Shown piece after piece: positions 28,029-39,179 of a stretch of DNA of 64,000 nt (position 1 is its first letter; each line of letters begins with the position of its first letter). Below the pieces are notes generated by a model that was not told the origin of the DNA, did not search any database, and was given only the letters and a program-made list of their open reading frames with translations. Location of the stretch: contig JADJYQ010000001.1 of NCBI GenBank assembly GCA_016719615.1, positions 153,501-217,500 of the forward strand, in the 5' to 3' direction. The translations under genes and the position numbers were made by a program. Source of the DNA: Saprospiraceae bacterium (GTDB lineage: Bacteria > Bacteroidota > Bacteroidia > Chitinophagales > Saprospiraceae).

Positions 28029-30413
28029 ATGCGAGTATTAGTTGTATTGATACTTTTTAGTTTAAATCTGGATTATTTAAAAGCGCAGGATATCCTCGCC
28101 TACTATGGAGGAACAAGTTATCATTTAGTTAAAATATCAAATGGATATTCGCAGTTCGAAGATATATTCTGTAATAAGACTTTTGTCCATGGAGATTTAA
28201 CTTACCAAGAAAAGGGGCAATTATATACTTCATGGAATCATATAGCTGCTGATCATATTTCAGGGATGAGCAGAATAATTACAGATTTAAAATATTTTGA
28301 CGTTCTTAAATGTGATACCTCATTTATTAGCAGAACACGAGGAATTTTTTATTCGGGCCCTTATTTTTTATTTGTGGATTATTTGGGAAAGTTATACCAA
28401 GGATCTAAAACTGTGAATAAACGTGGAATGTATAGATGTAATGTAGATTTTTCTAATATTGATACCTTAGTGGATTTTGGTAGCACAATATCGCGAGATA
28501 TGGTCATATTAGGAGATACAATACTTGTTTTAAGTACGCTTAATGAAATATTTGTAATAGACAATAATTTTAACTTTCAACGCATCCTTCAGCCCGACTT
28601 TAAAATAACGGGGCTTACGACTAAGTATAATAGTTGCAAGGACAAAAAGTTAATTGTTTCCGGATACCCCTATTCTCATGCTGTATGGGATTCCTTATTT
28701 CAGATGCCAAATGACCGCTTGGGAGATACCTTGTATCTTTTTGAATATGATTATATCAATGATTTATTGACCCCTTTGGGCAAACATATATACCCACATG
28801 GGCAAGAAATTTTTTTACAAAGCCTTACATCTTTTGACGACATCTTATCAAGCGACCCTGAATGTGAATTTTTGTTGGACCTTGACCGGGACAATAGTTC
28901 GGGATTATATCCATATGATTTCAAACACAAACAAATCATCTGTGGACGAGACTTCTTTCCCTTATCCGATAAGGATTTGTATATTGAATCTGATCTCGGT
29001 GTCGATAGTATGCAGATCAGGATAAGTGGAATGAAAGATTTGGGCGCAGAGCGAATCATCCTAGCGGATTCAACATTTAAAAACAATTTAAGACAAAGAA
29101 ATGATTCATTGTATTCTTTCATATTGCCCGGGATCGTAAATGTAAATCAGCTTAAAGCATACCTTCAATCTCTGCGTTATGTCCATGAGGGCATTATAAA
29201 CAGAACAGAGGGTGATCGTGCAGTTGTCATCAAAATATTTGCTGAAGGCAATGTCAACCGGCAAGCTATTTGTAATTTGAGTATTAGTCAGTTGCAACTG
29301 ATAAGCAGAGACACTGCAATTTGTTATTATGATTCGTTAATGGATGAACAAGGCAGAATCTATTATCCCGGAGATACGATGGTTAACATGGAGGGAAAAA
29401 ATATCAATGGTTGCGACTCTGTCGAGCTGCTTATGATAAAACCGTTAGCAAAGGAAGATATTCAAATTACAGGAGATTCCATTATTTGCAATAATGCGAA
29501 AAATGAATTGTGTATTTCAGGAGGTAAGAGTTATATATGGTCTTCCGGTGCAAACTCCAGATGTATTGAGATAAGAGATGATGGAGTTTTCCAGGCAAAA
29601 GTAACTGATCAAAACAATTGTCAATACGATGTACAATTCAAGGTATCAAAACCGGAGCCAATTCATTATGAATTGGAGTTGATCCATCCTAAATGTTTTG
29701 GAGATAGAAATGGCAACTTGTCTGTAAAACAACAGAACGGAATTCATGAATATGTTCTTGGAACAGAAATAAATACCAGCGGTACATTTAGTGGATTGGC
29801 TGCAGGAGAATACATTTTAGGATTCTACGACAAATACCGGTGTTTATATCTGGATACGTTTGAATTGCTCGATCCACCGGAGATTTCTATTCGATATCAG
29901 GATACGATCATCGTCAAAGATAGAATTCCGGAGTTATTGTCGATATTGGATCAAAATCAGAACATCGCGAATATGAAATTGCTTCCGGAGGAAGGAAGTA
30001 GAATGCTTGGAAAGTGGCAATATGAAATAAATCCGGAACGTGGAGGTAACTATAAAATTGTCGCAACCGACAGCTATGGTTGCAGTAAAGAATATGTACT
30101 GGTCGTGATTTTAGATCTCGACTATAATGTATTTTATCCAAATGTTTTTTCACCAAATGAAGATGGCGTAAACGATTATTGGAATGTCACCCTTGGAAGT
30201 GGATATAGAGGAGTATCACTGGAGATCTTTGATCGTTGGGGTAACAGATCTTATACTATGACTAACGATGAAATTGGCAATGGCGACATCGGTTGGAATG
30301 GAATTTACAAGGGCCAAAAATGTTTGCCGGGTGTATATGTCTTTAAATTGATATTGAAGGACGATCAAAATCAGGTGAAGCATGTGGTAGGTACGATAAG
30401 CTTGTTGCGATAG
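28029..30413 (+). CDS. Gene B1: T9SS type B sorting-domain protein
   Basis: 794 residues with a signal peptide (cleavage near LKAQ). A beta-propeller-like head (1 to about 187) is followed by a conserved FDDILSSDPECEFLLDLD segment, a cadherin-like domain (LYIESDLGVDSMQIRIS), Cys-containing loops, an SprB-like repeat (around HPKCFGDRNG) and the type B sorting domain that starts YPNVFSPNEDGVNDYW. This gliding-motility-associated C-terminal domain is associated with T9SS export of surface proteins. From about residue 188 it is nearly identical to B3 and from about 265 to B2, whereas the head is not. Confidence 0.85.
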   Translation: MRVLVVLILFSLNLDYLKAQDILAYYGGTSYHLVKISNGYSQFEDIFCNKTFVHGDLTYQEKGQLYTSWNHIAADHISGMSRIITDLKYFDVLKCDTSFISRTRGIFYSGPYFLFVDYLGKLYQGSKTVNKRGMYRCNVDFSNIDTLVDFGSTISRDMVILGDTILVLSTLNEIFVIDNNFNFQRILQPDFKITGLTTKYNSCKDKKLIVSGYPYSHAVWDSLFQMPNDRLGDTLYLFEYDYINDLLTPLGKHIYPHGQEIFLQSLTSFDDILSSDPECEFLLDLDRDNSSGLYPYDFKHKQIICGRDFFPLSDKDLYIESDLGVDSMQIRISGMKDLGAERIILADSTFKNNLRQRNDSLYSFILPGIVNVNQLKAYLQSLRYVHEGIINRTEGDRAVVIKIFAEGNVNRQAICNLSISQLQLISRDTAICYYDSLMDEQGRIYYPGDTMVNMEGKNINGCDSVELLMIKPLAKEDIQITGDSIICNNAKNELCISGGKSYIWSSGANSRCIEIRDDGVFQAKVTDQNNCQYDVQFKVSKPEPIHYELELIHPKCFGDRNGNLSVKQQNGIHEYVLGTEINTSGTFSGLAAGEYILGFYDKYRCLYLDTFELLDPPEISIRYQDTIIVKDRIPELLSILDQNQNIANMKLLPEEGSRMLGKWQYEINPERGGNYKIVATDSYGCSKEYVLVVILDLDYNVFYPNVFSPNEDGVNDYWNVTLGSGYRGVSLEIFDRWGNRSYTMTNDEIGNGDIGWNGIYKGQKCLPGVYVFKLILKDDQNQVKHVVGTISLLR

Positions 30414-30972
30414 TACTTCATGGAATTGCTTTTTCTAAAGTTTTGCCTATGCCAAATGTTAAAACATATTCAGGGAATTATTAATTCTGAAAATTTACTA
30501 ATTCTGCAAATTCTGCTTCAGATGAGATTCGGATTGTCTGAAGAAGAATTTTGATGATGGATTAAATGTAAAGCTTACGTGCTAAAGTTGATACAGCCTG
30601 ATAAACATAACTTACGAACGTTAGTTTATAGCTTAAACTTGTAAACGCTCCTCTTTCCTTTAACCTTTCAAACTTATACCTTGAGCCTCTCTTTGTCAGA
30701 AGCAGAATTTACAGAATTAAAGAATTTACAGAATAGGACGGGTTTAACTGTAATGGTATTTTGTCATCTATTTAGCCTTTGGTCTTTAGCCTTTCCCCTT
30801 CAGCCTCTCTACCTCTGAATCAGAATTTTCTTTAAGTTGTATTAAAAATATTCCACATTTTATTTGGATTCCTGGTATTCTTGTAATATATTAGCAATGC
30901 GAATTGCAAAGAGTGGAGGTAGTTGTTTTCTCAAAAACCTAATTTTGATTTTTTAACCTCTAATATTATTAT
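30414..30972 (+). repeat. Junction block J2
   Basis: 559-bp spacer between B1 and A2, same length and nearly the same sequence as J3. The first half matches the region after B2 and B3 and contains ACTTACGAACGTTAGT at 30610-30625; the second half is the promoter/leader cassette before A2. No gene seen. Confidence 0.85.
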
Positions 30973-32394
30973 ATGAAAACCTTATTTAATTTTTTGAAAA
31001 TGGGGGGGGGCAGAATAATATTTTGTTCTTTCCTTAGTTTATTCATGGGCGATCTTAATTCACAAAGCACCCCAGTCACATTTACCGGGAATTCCCTTTT
31101 TCGAAATTACAATTTTGGAGTCAAGAATCATTGTTTCACTGTTCAGAACAGAATTGATAATTATGGCCCAACTACACCTGTAACGGATTGTACATCATCA
31201 TGTCCTTCCTCTTATGGAGGAGAATTTGATGCAAGCGATGCCTCTAACGGAAATGACAATGATCTTTCCGTACACCCATATAGTGCTTGTGATTTTGATG
31301 ATTACATTAACGGAGTTACCATAGGAGATGCTGCTGTAATTTTAAAACATGTGAATGATGAAGAATATATTACCGATCCATACAAAATGGTTGCAGCTGA
31401 TTGTAACCACAACAACGAAATCGACGAAGATGATGTTGAACAAATTGAAGATCTAATCGGTGAGGATTTGCTTTTTACGAGGAATAGCTGGGAATGGTTT
31501 AATCAAAAAGAAATTATTGATAATTACGGCTCATTCCAAAGTGACCCTTACTCCTGGACAATTTCAGATCGATATTCAGGGTATATTTTTTGGTTGAATG
31601 TGTCCACGTCTACTTTAACTTCTGGAACCACCCAGCCTCAGTTTTTTTATTACACCTGTACCAAAGTGGGGGACGTGCACAACCAAAGTAATCCCAATGA
31701 CTGGGTATGCGGAACCTACAGTTTGGTGGGTGATAACGATGAGGCCCACCAAATCAAATCCAAAGATGCGGAAGTCTTTAATACCATATTCAAACCCAAA
31801 ACTAGCTTTAAATTGTATTTCAAGTGTGAAAAACAACAAGGAGGAGTGGCTTATTTTCAAATGCCATTGAAGATCAATTATGATTTTCTGAGGATTAAAA
31901 ATGTACATATGTCCAGCAATATGAGCATAAAGTATAAGGAAAAAGTGTCAAACAACGAATTCATTGCTTATGCTCTCAATAGAGATGCATTTCAGCAAAA
32001 GGAAAGTCATTTTGATGGAGATCTGATTACTCTGGAAATAGAGGTGATACAGGAAGTAAGAAAACTGGATGAAGTGATTTCTATCAACCGTAAATGGCAG
32101 ATTGAGGCGGGTAATCCTGATTTAGAAAATTTAATACCCTATGTAGAAATTGGGGATATCGCGTATCCAAAGGATCTTTATGTTTTATGTGCCGATAGAC
32201 TTTATTATTCAGGGATTGAGAGTAAGCCAGTGGAAATTCAGACTTTTAACCTATCCGGGCAATTGGTGTATTCAAAAAAATTATGGATAACTCCAGGATA
32301 CAACGATGATGCAATTTTAAAATCAACATCAGGCATATCATTCATTCGTATCCTTGATATTGAAAAAACACATTTGATCAAAATGGTTAAATAG
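30973..32394 (+). CDS. Gene A2: dockerin-like T9SS cargo protein
   Basis: 473 residues, same layout as A1: identical signal-peptide start, then NSLFRNYNFGVKNHC, a dockerin-like region with NGVTIGDAAVILKHV and DCNHNNEIDEDD, a shared SFQSDPYSWTISDRYSG block, a diverged beta-rich region and a C-terminal sorting-like domain. The second loop has more acidic residues than in A1 and may bind calcium better. B2 begins 10 bp later. A2 is closer to A1 than to A3 in the middle region. Confidence 0.82.
   Translation: MKTLFNFLKMGGGRIIFCSFLSLFMGDLNSQSTPVTFTGNSLFRNYNFGVKNHCFTVQNRIDNYGPTTPVTDCTSSCPSSYGGEFDASDASNGNDNDLSVHPYSACDFDDYINGVTIGDAAVILKHVNDEEYITDPYKMVAADCNHNNEIDEDDVEQIEDLIGEDLLFTRNSWEWFNQKEIIDNYGSFQSDPYSWTISDRYSGYIFWLNVSTSTLTSGTTQPQFFYYTCTKVGDVHNQSNPNDWVCGTYSLVGDNDEAHQIKSKDAEVFNTIFKPKTSFKLYFKCEKQQGGVAYFQMPLKINYDFLRIKNVHMSSNMSIKYKEKVSNNEFIAYALNRDAFQQKESHFDGDLITLEIEVIQEVRKLDEVISINRKWQIEAGNPDLENLIPYVEIGDIAYPKDLYVLCADRLYYSGIESKPVEIQTFNLSGQLVYSKKLWITPGYNDDAILKSTSGISFIRILDIEKTHLIKMVK
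31002..31010 (+). repeat. Poly-G tract (G9) in signal peptide of A2
   Basis: Nine G; gene A2 in frame. Confidence 0.9.
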
Positions 32395-32403
32395 CTTACG
32401 TCT

Positions 32404-34797
32404 ATGCGGCTCAACTATTATTTAGCCTTGTTCATCTTATTTTCACAAATTGCATCTTCGCAGGACATTATTGTGCATTACGGGTACAATACCTATCATT
32501 CGATATTGATTTCAAATGATTTCACTCAATTTAAAGATAATTTTTGCAATAAGACTTATGGGTTTGGAACAGTATGTTATCAACAAAATGGATTACTTTA
32601 TTCTACAAGTAGCTATTACAGTAAAAAAGGCAATTCAATCGTATTTAATGTTGATTTAAAGTATGTTGACTTATTAAAATGCGATACAACAATTATTACT
32701 CATACCTCAGAAAATACTATTTCTCCTCTCAATTTATTTGTTGACTACTCGGGTCGCATATATTGTTGCGATAGGATGAATCCGTTTGATTCAATAAAGT
32801 TATACTGTTGCGATAAAGGTTTTAATAACATACAAGTATTAAGGAGTGTGAGTGATTTTCCAGAACCTCTGATCCATGACATGGTCATTTTGGGAACAGA
32901 TGTAATTGTATTGAACAATAATTACAATCAACTGTATATAATGGATACTAATTATATTATACAAAGAATAATAAACCCTAGATTTCACATTACAAAGTTG
33001 ACTTCCAAATACATCAATTGCAAAGACCGCAGACTTATTGTTTCAGGATACCCCTATACACATGCTGTATATGATTCTTTAAAAAAGAACCCTAACCATA
33101 AATTGAATGACACGCTCTATCTTTTTGATTATGATTACAAAGTCGACACATTCAAATTCCTGGGTAAGCATTATTATGCGCACATGGGAAGAGCAACTAT
33201 TCCATCATTGACCTCTTTTGACGACATCTTATCAAGCGATCCGGAATGTGAATTTTTGTTGGACCTTGACCGGGACAATAGTTCGGGATTATATCCATAT
33301 GATTTCAAACACAGGCAAATCATCTGTGGACGAGACGCATTGCCTTTATCCGATATGGATTTGTATATTGAATCTGATCTCGGTGTCGATAGTATGCAGA
33401 TCAGGATAAGTGGAATGAAAGATTTGGGCGCAGAGCGAATTATCGTATCGGATTCTAGCTTTAAAAACTATTTAAGGCAAAGAAATGATTCATTGTATTC
33501 TTTCATATTGCCCGGGATCGTAAATGTAAATCAGCTTAAAGCATACCTTCAATCTCTGCGTTATGTCCATGAGGGCATTATTAACAGAACAGAGGGTGAT
33601 CGTGCAGTTGTCATCAAAATATTTGCTGAAGGCAATGTCAGCCGGCAAGCCATCTGCAATTTGAGTATTAGTCAGTTGCAACTGATAGGAAGAGACACTG
33701 CAATTTGTTATTATGATTCGTTAATGGATGAACAAGGCAGAATCTATTATCCCGGAGATACCATGGTTAACATGGAGGGAAAAAATATCAATGGTTGCGA
33801 CTCTGTCGAGCTCCTTATAATAAAGCCTTTAGCAAAGGAAGATATCCAAATAACTGGAGATACTATTATTTGCAATAATGCCAAAAATGAATTGTGTATT
33901 TCAGGGGGTAGCAACTTTATTTGGTATTCAGGTATAAACTCCAGATGTATCGAGATCAGCAACGATGGAGTTTTCCAGGCAAGAGTATTTGATCAAAACA
34001 ATTGTAAATATGAAGTGCAATTCAAAGTATCAAAACCGGAACCAATTCATTATGAATTGGAGTTGATCCATCCTAAATGTTTTGGAGATAGAAATGGCAA
34101 CTTGTCCGTAAAACAACAGAACGGAATTCATGAATATGTTCTTGGAACAGAAATAAATACCAGCGGTACATTTAGTGGATTGGCTGCAGGAGAATACATT
34201 TTAGGATGCTATGACAAATACCGGTGTTTATATCTGGATACGTTTGAATTGCTCGAGCCACCGGAGATCTCAATTCGATATGAGGATACGATCATCGTCA
34301 AAGATAGAATTCCGGAGTTATTGTCGATATTGGATCAAAATCAGAACATCGCGAATATGAAATTGCTTCCGGAGGAAGGAAGTAGAATGCTTGAAAAGTG
34401 GCAATATGAAATAAATCCGGAAAAGGGAGGTCATTATATGATCGTCGCAACCGACAGCAATGGTTGCAGTAAAGAATATGTACTGGTTGTAATTTTAGAT
34501 CTCGACTATAATGTATTTTATCCAAATGTTTTTTCACCAAATGAAGATGGCGTAAACGATTATTGGAATGTCACCTTTGGAAGTGGATATAGAGGAGTAT
34601 CACTGGAGATCTTTGATCGTTGGGGTAACAGGACTTATGCTATGTTAAAAGATGAAATCGGCAGTGGCGACACCGGCTGGAATGGCATTAACAATGGGCA
34701 AAAATGTTTACCGGGTGTTTATGTCTTTAAATTGATATTGACGGACGATCAAAATCAGGTGAAGCATGTGGTGGGTACGATAAGCTTGTTGCGATAG
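32404..34797 (+). CDS. Gene B2: T9SS type B sorting-domain protein
   Basis: 797 residues with a signal peptide (cleavage near SSQ). The head (to about residue 265) differs strongly from B1 and B3 and contains extra cysteines (RIYCCD, KLYCCDKG). From SLTSFDDILSSDPECEF onward it is nearly identical to the other two copies through the cadherin-like region, SprB-like repeat and type B sorting domain (YPNVFSPNEDG intact). The breakpoint of high identity is about 80 residues further in than between B1 and B3, which points to a separate recombination event. Confidence 0.85.
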   Translation: MRLNYYLALFILFSQIASSQDIIVHYGYNTYHSILISNDFTQFKDNFCNKTYGFGTVCYQQNGLLYSTSSYYSKKGNSIVFNVDLKYVDLLKCDTTIITHTSENTISPLNLFVDYSGRIYCCDRMNPFDSIKLYCCDKGFNNIQVLRSVSDFPEPLIHDMVILGTDVIVLNNNYNQLYIMDTNYIIQRIINPRFHITKLTSKYINCKDRRLIVSGYPYTHAVYDSLKKNPNHKLNDTLYLFDYDYKVDTFKFLGKHYYAHMGRATIPSLTSFDDILSSDPECEFLLDLDRDNSSGLYPYDFKHRQIICGRDALPLSDMDLYIESDLGVDSMQIRISGMKDLGAERIIVSDSSFKNYLRQRNDSLYSFILPGIVNVNQLKAYLQSLRYVHEGIINRTEGDRAVVIKIFAEGNVSRQAICNLSISQLQLIGRDTAICYYDSLMDEQGRIYYPGDTMVNMEGKNINGCDSVELLIIKPLAKEDIQITGDTIICNNAKNELCISGGSNFIWYSGINSRCIEISNDGVFQARVFDQNNCKYEVQFKVSKPEPIHYELELIHPKCFGDRNGNLSVKQQNGIHEYVLGTEINTSGTFSGLAAGEYILGCYDKYRCLYLDTFELLEPPEISIRYEDTIIVKDRIPELLSILDQNQNIANMKLLPEEGSRMLEKWQYEINPEKGGHYMIVATDSNGCSKEYVLVVILDLDYNVFYPNVFSPNEDGVNDYWNVTFGSGYRGVSLEIFDRWGNRTYAMLKDEIGSGDTGWNGINNGQKCLPGVYVFKLILTDDQNQVKHVVGTISLLR

Positions 34798-35356
34798 TAC
34801 TTCATGGAATTGCTTTTTCTAAAGTTTTGCCTATGCCAAATGTAAAACATATTAAGGGAATTATTAATTCTGGAAATTTTCTAATTCTGTAAATTCTGCT
34901 TCTGATGAGATTCGGATTGTCTGAAGAAGAATTTTGATCATGGATTGAATGTAAAGCTTACGTGCTAAAGTTGATACAGTCTGATAAACACAACTTACGA
35001 ACGTTAGTTTGTTTTTAAAACCTGCTAATCTATCCTCTTCCCTTTACCCTTTCAAACTTTCACCTTTAGCCTCTCTTTGTCAGAAGCAGAATTTACAGAA
35101 TTAAAGAATTTACAGAATAGGACGGGTTTAACTGTAATGGTATTTTGTCATCTATTTAGCCTTTGGTCTTTAGCCTTTCCCCTTCAGCCTCTCTACCTCT
35201 GAATCAGAATTTTCTTTAAGTTGTATTAAAAATATTCCACATTTTATTTGGATTCTTGGTATTATTGTAATATATTAGCAATGCGAATTGCAAAGAGTGG
35301 AGGTAGTTGTTTTCTCAAAAACCTAATTTTGATTTTTTAACCTCTAATATTATTAT
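34798..35356 (+). repeat. Junction block J3
   Basis: 559 bp between B2 and A3, nearly identical to J2. Contains ACTTACGAACGTTAGT at 34993-35008. No gene seen. Confidence 0.85.
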
Positions 35357-36778
35357 ATGAAAACCTTATTTAATTTTTTGAAAATGGGGGGGGGCAGAAT
35401 AATATTTTGTTTGACCCTAGCTCTATTTGTGATTGATTTGAATTCACAAACAACTCGAATCTATTTTACAGGAAAATCATTATTTCGAAATTATAGTTTT
35501 GGAGTAATGAATCACTGTTTTAGGGTAGAAAACATTTTTCCTAATGATGATGATATGAAACAACCCTGCACCGGGTCATGCCCAAGTTCGTATGGTGATT
35601 CAATTAAAGTAAGCCCGACATTAAATGGAAGTGATAATGATCTTTCAATTACACCTTATAGTGCTAATGATTTAGAAGATTATCAAAATGGGATTTCAGT
35701 CGCTGATGCGGTAATTATTTTAAGGCATGTAAATGATGTGGAATACATTACTGATCCTTATAAAATGGTGGCTGCCGATTGCAATGATAACCATGAAATT
35801 GATAGTGATGATGCTGAACAAATTGAGGATTTAGTTGGAGAAGACATTGAATTCACGCGTAATAGCTGGGAATGGTTTAGTGCTCAAGAGATTAACAACA
35901 ACTGGGGTTCATTTCAAAGCGATCCCTACTCATGGACCATATCCGATGGATGGTCAGGTAATATATTTTGGCTAAATGTTTCTTCATCTACACTTAGCTC
36001 GTCGACTACGCAACCTCAATATTCTTATTTCAGGACGACAAAAATTGGAGAATTAGATAATAATGAATCCAACCCAAATGATTGGGTTTGCGACTCTTAT
36101 AGTTTTAAACCAGATAAGGAAGGAGTGGATAGACTTATTTCTGGAAAAAATGACCACCAAACTAATTCCCTAAAAATTGGCACTTCAGTTCAATTGGATT
36201 ATTATTTTGAATTGTCTGATCTTGGTATAACATATTTTCAATTACCTGTTAAAGTTGACTTTGACTACCTTAAAGTAAAAGGTGTGTTTACAAATGAAAA
36301 ATTAAATATTAAATACAAGATAAATGAATCAAAAAATGAATTTTTTGCATGGTATTTAAATTATAATTTTAATAGAGTAGTAAAGAGTATTGCTAATGAG
36401 AACGTTATTAGAATTGAATTGGAAGTAGTAAAAAATATTGATGATATAAATAATTATTTATATATTGACCAGCGAAAAAAATTTGAAGCGGGTGATTATA
36501 ATTTAGCAAGTCTAAAGCCAAAATTAGAATTGAGTTATAATAGTTCTGCTAATACTTCCTTTGTAGTTTTAAAAGATGGGATTTATTATTATGGGATGAA
36601 TCCAGCTGAAATCGAGCTTCAAATTTTGGATTTAGTTGGTAGGATTTTAAAAATTGAGAGGGTGATTGTAAGTTCTGGATTTAATCCGCTAAAAATTAAC
36701 ATTTCGGGTTTTAATAATTTATTTATAAGAATAATAGATGGAGATGCAAATTATGTTTTCAAATACATAAATGAATAA
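35357..36778 (+). CDS. Gene A3: dockerin-like T9SS cargo protein
   Basis: 473 residues. It shares the signal peptide and dockerin-like region (NGISVADAVIILRHV; DCNDNHEIDSDD) with A1 and A2 but is the most divergent after about residue 180, with a more Asn/Lys/Ile-rich, AT-rich second half. The conserved SFQSDPYSWTISD block is kept. The C-terminus (IELQILDLVGRILKIER) has the look of a type A sorting domain. B3 starts 5 bp after the stop. Confidence 0.8.
   Translation: MKTLFNFLKMGGGRIIFCLTLALFVIDLNSQTTRIYFTGKSLFRNYSFGVMNHCFRVENIFPNDDDMKQPCTGSCPSSYGDSIKVSPTLNGSDNDLSITPYSANDLEDYQNGISVADAVIILRHVNDVEYITDPYKMVAADCNDNHEIDSDDAEQIEDLVGEDIEFTRNSWEWFSAQEINNNWGSFQSDPYSWTISDGWSGNIFWLNVSSSTLSSSTTQPQYSYFRTTKIGELDNNESNPNDWVCDSYSFKPDKEGVDRLISGKNDHQTNSLKIGTSVQLDYYFELSDLGITYFQLPVKVDFDYLKVKGVFTNEKLNIKYKINESKNEFFAWYLNYNFNRVVKSIANENVIRIELEVVKNIDDINNYLYIDQRKKFEAGDYNLASLKPKLELSYNSSANTSFVVLKDGIYYYGMNPAEIELQILDLVGRILKIERVIVSSGFNPLKINISGFNNLFIRIIDGDANYVFKYINE
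35386..35394 (+). repeat. Poly-G tract (G9) in signal peptide of A3
   Basis: Nine G; gene A3 in frame. Confidence 0.9.
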
Positions 36779-36783
36779 TGTAG

Positions 36784-39179
36784 ATGAGAATAATTTGGCT
36801 GTTGTATTTTTCAGTTCTTGGCTTTTGTGTAGATATAGTCGCACAAGATATACTAGCATATTATGGCGGTGCAACATACCACTCTGTAAAAGTATCTAAT
36901 AATTACATAGATTTTGAAGATATATTTTGTAATAAAACATTTAGGTTGTACCGAATTTCATATAATCAAAATGGTTTACTTTATACTACGGCTAGACAAT
37001 CTCCTGGGTCGCCAGCAATGGGAGGAGGCATTACAGATTTAAAATTACTGGATCTTAATGTTTGTGATACAAATATTGTATCTAGAAATATTGGCTTTTT
37101 TTGGTCATCATTTTCAGATTTATTTGTTGATTATTTAGGCAGGCTTTATTTTGAATCTAGTTATAATAAAGGACGGAGAACATTTTTTAGAAGCCAGCCT
37201 GATTTTTCAAATATTGAATTATTAGTAGATCTTGAAAATGGAACAATAAATCAAATTAGAGACTTTGTTATCATTAATGATGTTGTATTAGCTTTAAATA
37301 CTTTTTCTAATGAAATTATTGTATTAGATACTAATTACAATGTAATCAATTTACGTCAGCCCGATTTTAAAATCACAGGCCTCACCACTAAGTATAATAG
37401 TTGCAAGGACAAAAAATTAATTGTTTCCGGATACCCCTATTCTCATGCTGTATGGGATTGCTTATTTCAAATGCCAAATGACCGCTTGGGAGATACCTTG
37501 TATCTTTTTGAATATGATTATATCAATGATTTATTTACCCCTTTGGGCGAACATATTTATCCTCATGGGCAAGAGACCTTTTTACAAAGCCTGACTTCTT
37601 TTGACGATATCTTATCAAGCGACCCTGAATGTGAATTTTTGTTGGACCTTGACCGGGACAATAGTTCGGGATTATATCCATATGATTTCAAACACAGGCA
37701 AATCATCTGTGGACGAGACGCATTGCCTATATCTGATAAGGATCTGTATATTGAATCGGATCTCGGGGTTGATAGTATGCAGATCAGGATAAGTGGAATG
37801 AAAGATTTGGGCGCAGAGCGAATCATCCTAGCGGATTCAACATTTAAAAACAATTTAAGACAAAGAAATGATTCATTGTATTCTTTCATATTGCCGGGGA
37901 TTGTAAATGTAAATCAGCTTAAAGTATACATCCAATCACTGCGTTATGTCCATGATGGCATTTTAAATAGAACTGAAGGAGATCGCGCAGTTGTCATCAA
38001 AATATTTGCTGAAGGCAATGTCAGCCGGCAAGCCATTTGTAATTTGAATATTAGTAAGTTGCAAATGATAAGCACAGACACAGCAATTTGTTATTATGAT
38101 TCGTTAATGGATGTCCGTGGTAGAGTCCATTATCCCGGAGATACCATGGTTAAATTGCATGGGAAGAATATCAATGGTTGCGACTCAGTAGAGTTACTTA
38201 TGATAAATTCGTATGCAAAGGAAGATATCAAAATAACGGGAGATTCTATTATTTGTAATAATTCCAAAAATGAATTGTGTATTTCAGGGGGTAAGAGTTA
38301 TATATGGTCTTCCGGTGGAAACTCCAGATGTATTGAGATAAGAGATGATGGAGAATTTCAGGCAAAAGTAACTGATCAAAACAATTGTCAATACGATGTA
38401 CAGTTCAAGGTATCAAAACCGGAGCCAATTCATTATGAATTGGAGTTGATCCATCCTAAATGTTTTGGAGATAGAAATGGCAACTTGTCTGTAAAACAAC
38501 AGAACGGAATTCATGAATATGTTCTTGGAACAGAAATAAATACCAACGGTAAATTTGATGGATTGGCTTCAGGAGAATACATTTTAGGATTCTATGACAA
38601 ATACCGGTGTTTATATCTGGATACATTTGAATTGCTCGAGCCACCGGAGATCTCAATTCGTTATCAGGATACGATCATCGTCAAAGATAGAATTCCGGAG
38701 TTATTGTCGATATTGGATCAAAATCAGAACATCGCGAATATGAAATTGCTTCCGGAGGAAGGAAGTAGAATGCTTGGAAAGTGGCAATATGAAATAAATC
38801 CGGAAAAGGGAGGTCATTATATGATCGTCGCAACCGACAGCAATGGTTGCAGTAAAGAATATGTACTGGTTGTAATTTTAGATCTCGACTATAATGTATT
38901 TTATCCAAATGTTTTTCACCAAATGAAGATGGCGTAAACGATTATTGGAATGTCACCTTTGGAAGTGGATATAGAGGAGTATCACTGGAGATCTTTGATC
39001 GTTGGGGTAACAGGACTTATGCTATGTTAAAAGATGAAATCGGCAGTGGCGACACCGGCTGGAATGGCATTAACAAAGGCCAAAAATGTTTGCCGGGTGT
39101 TTATGTCTTTAAATTGATATTGACGGACGATCAAAATCAGGTGAAGCATGTGGTGGGTACGATAAGCTTGTTGCGATAG
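36784..39179 (+). CDS. Gene B3: T9SS type B protein, frameshifted before sorting domain
   Basis: Reads 717 residues from ATG 36784 to a premature stop at 38937, ending YPNVFHQMKMA. B1 and B2 have a run of six T in the codons for NVFSPNEDG; B3 has five (38912-38916). Adding one T restores a 798-residue frame to TAG at 39177-39179 with an intact type B sorting domain. As written, the product would lack the sorting domain and should not be anchored or exported by the T9SS. The head (1 to about 191) is unlike B2 and only loosely like B1. Real mutation, slippage or base-calling error are all possible. Confidence 0.8.
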
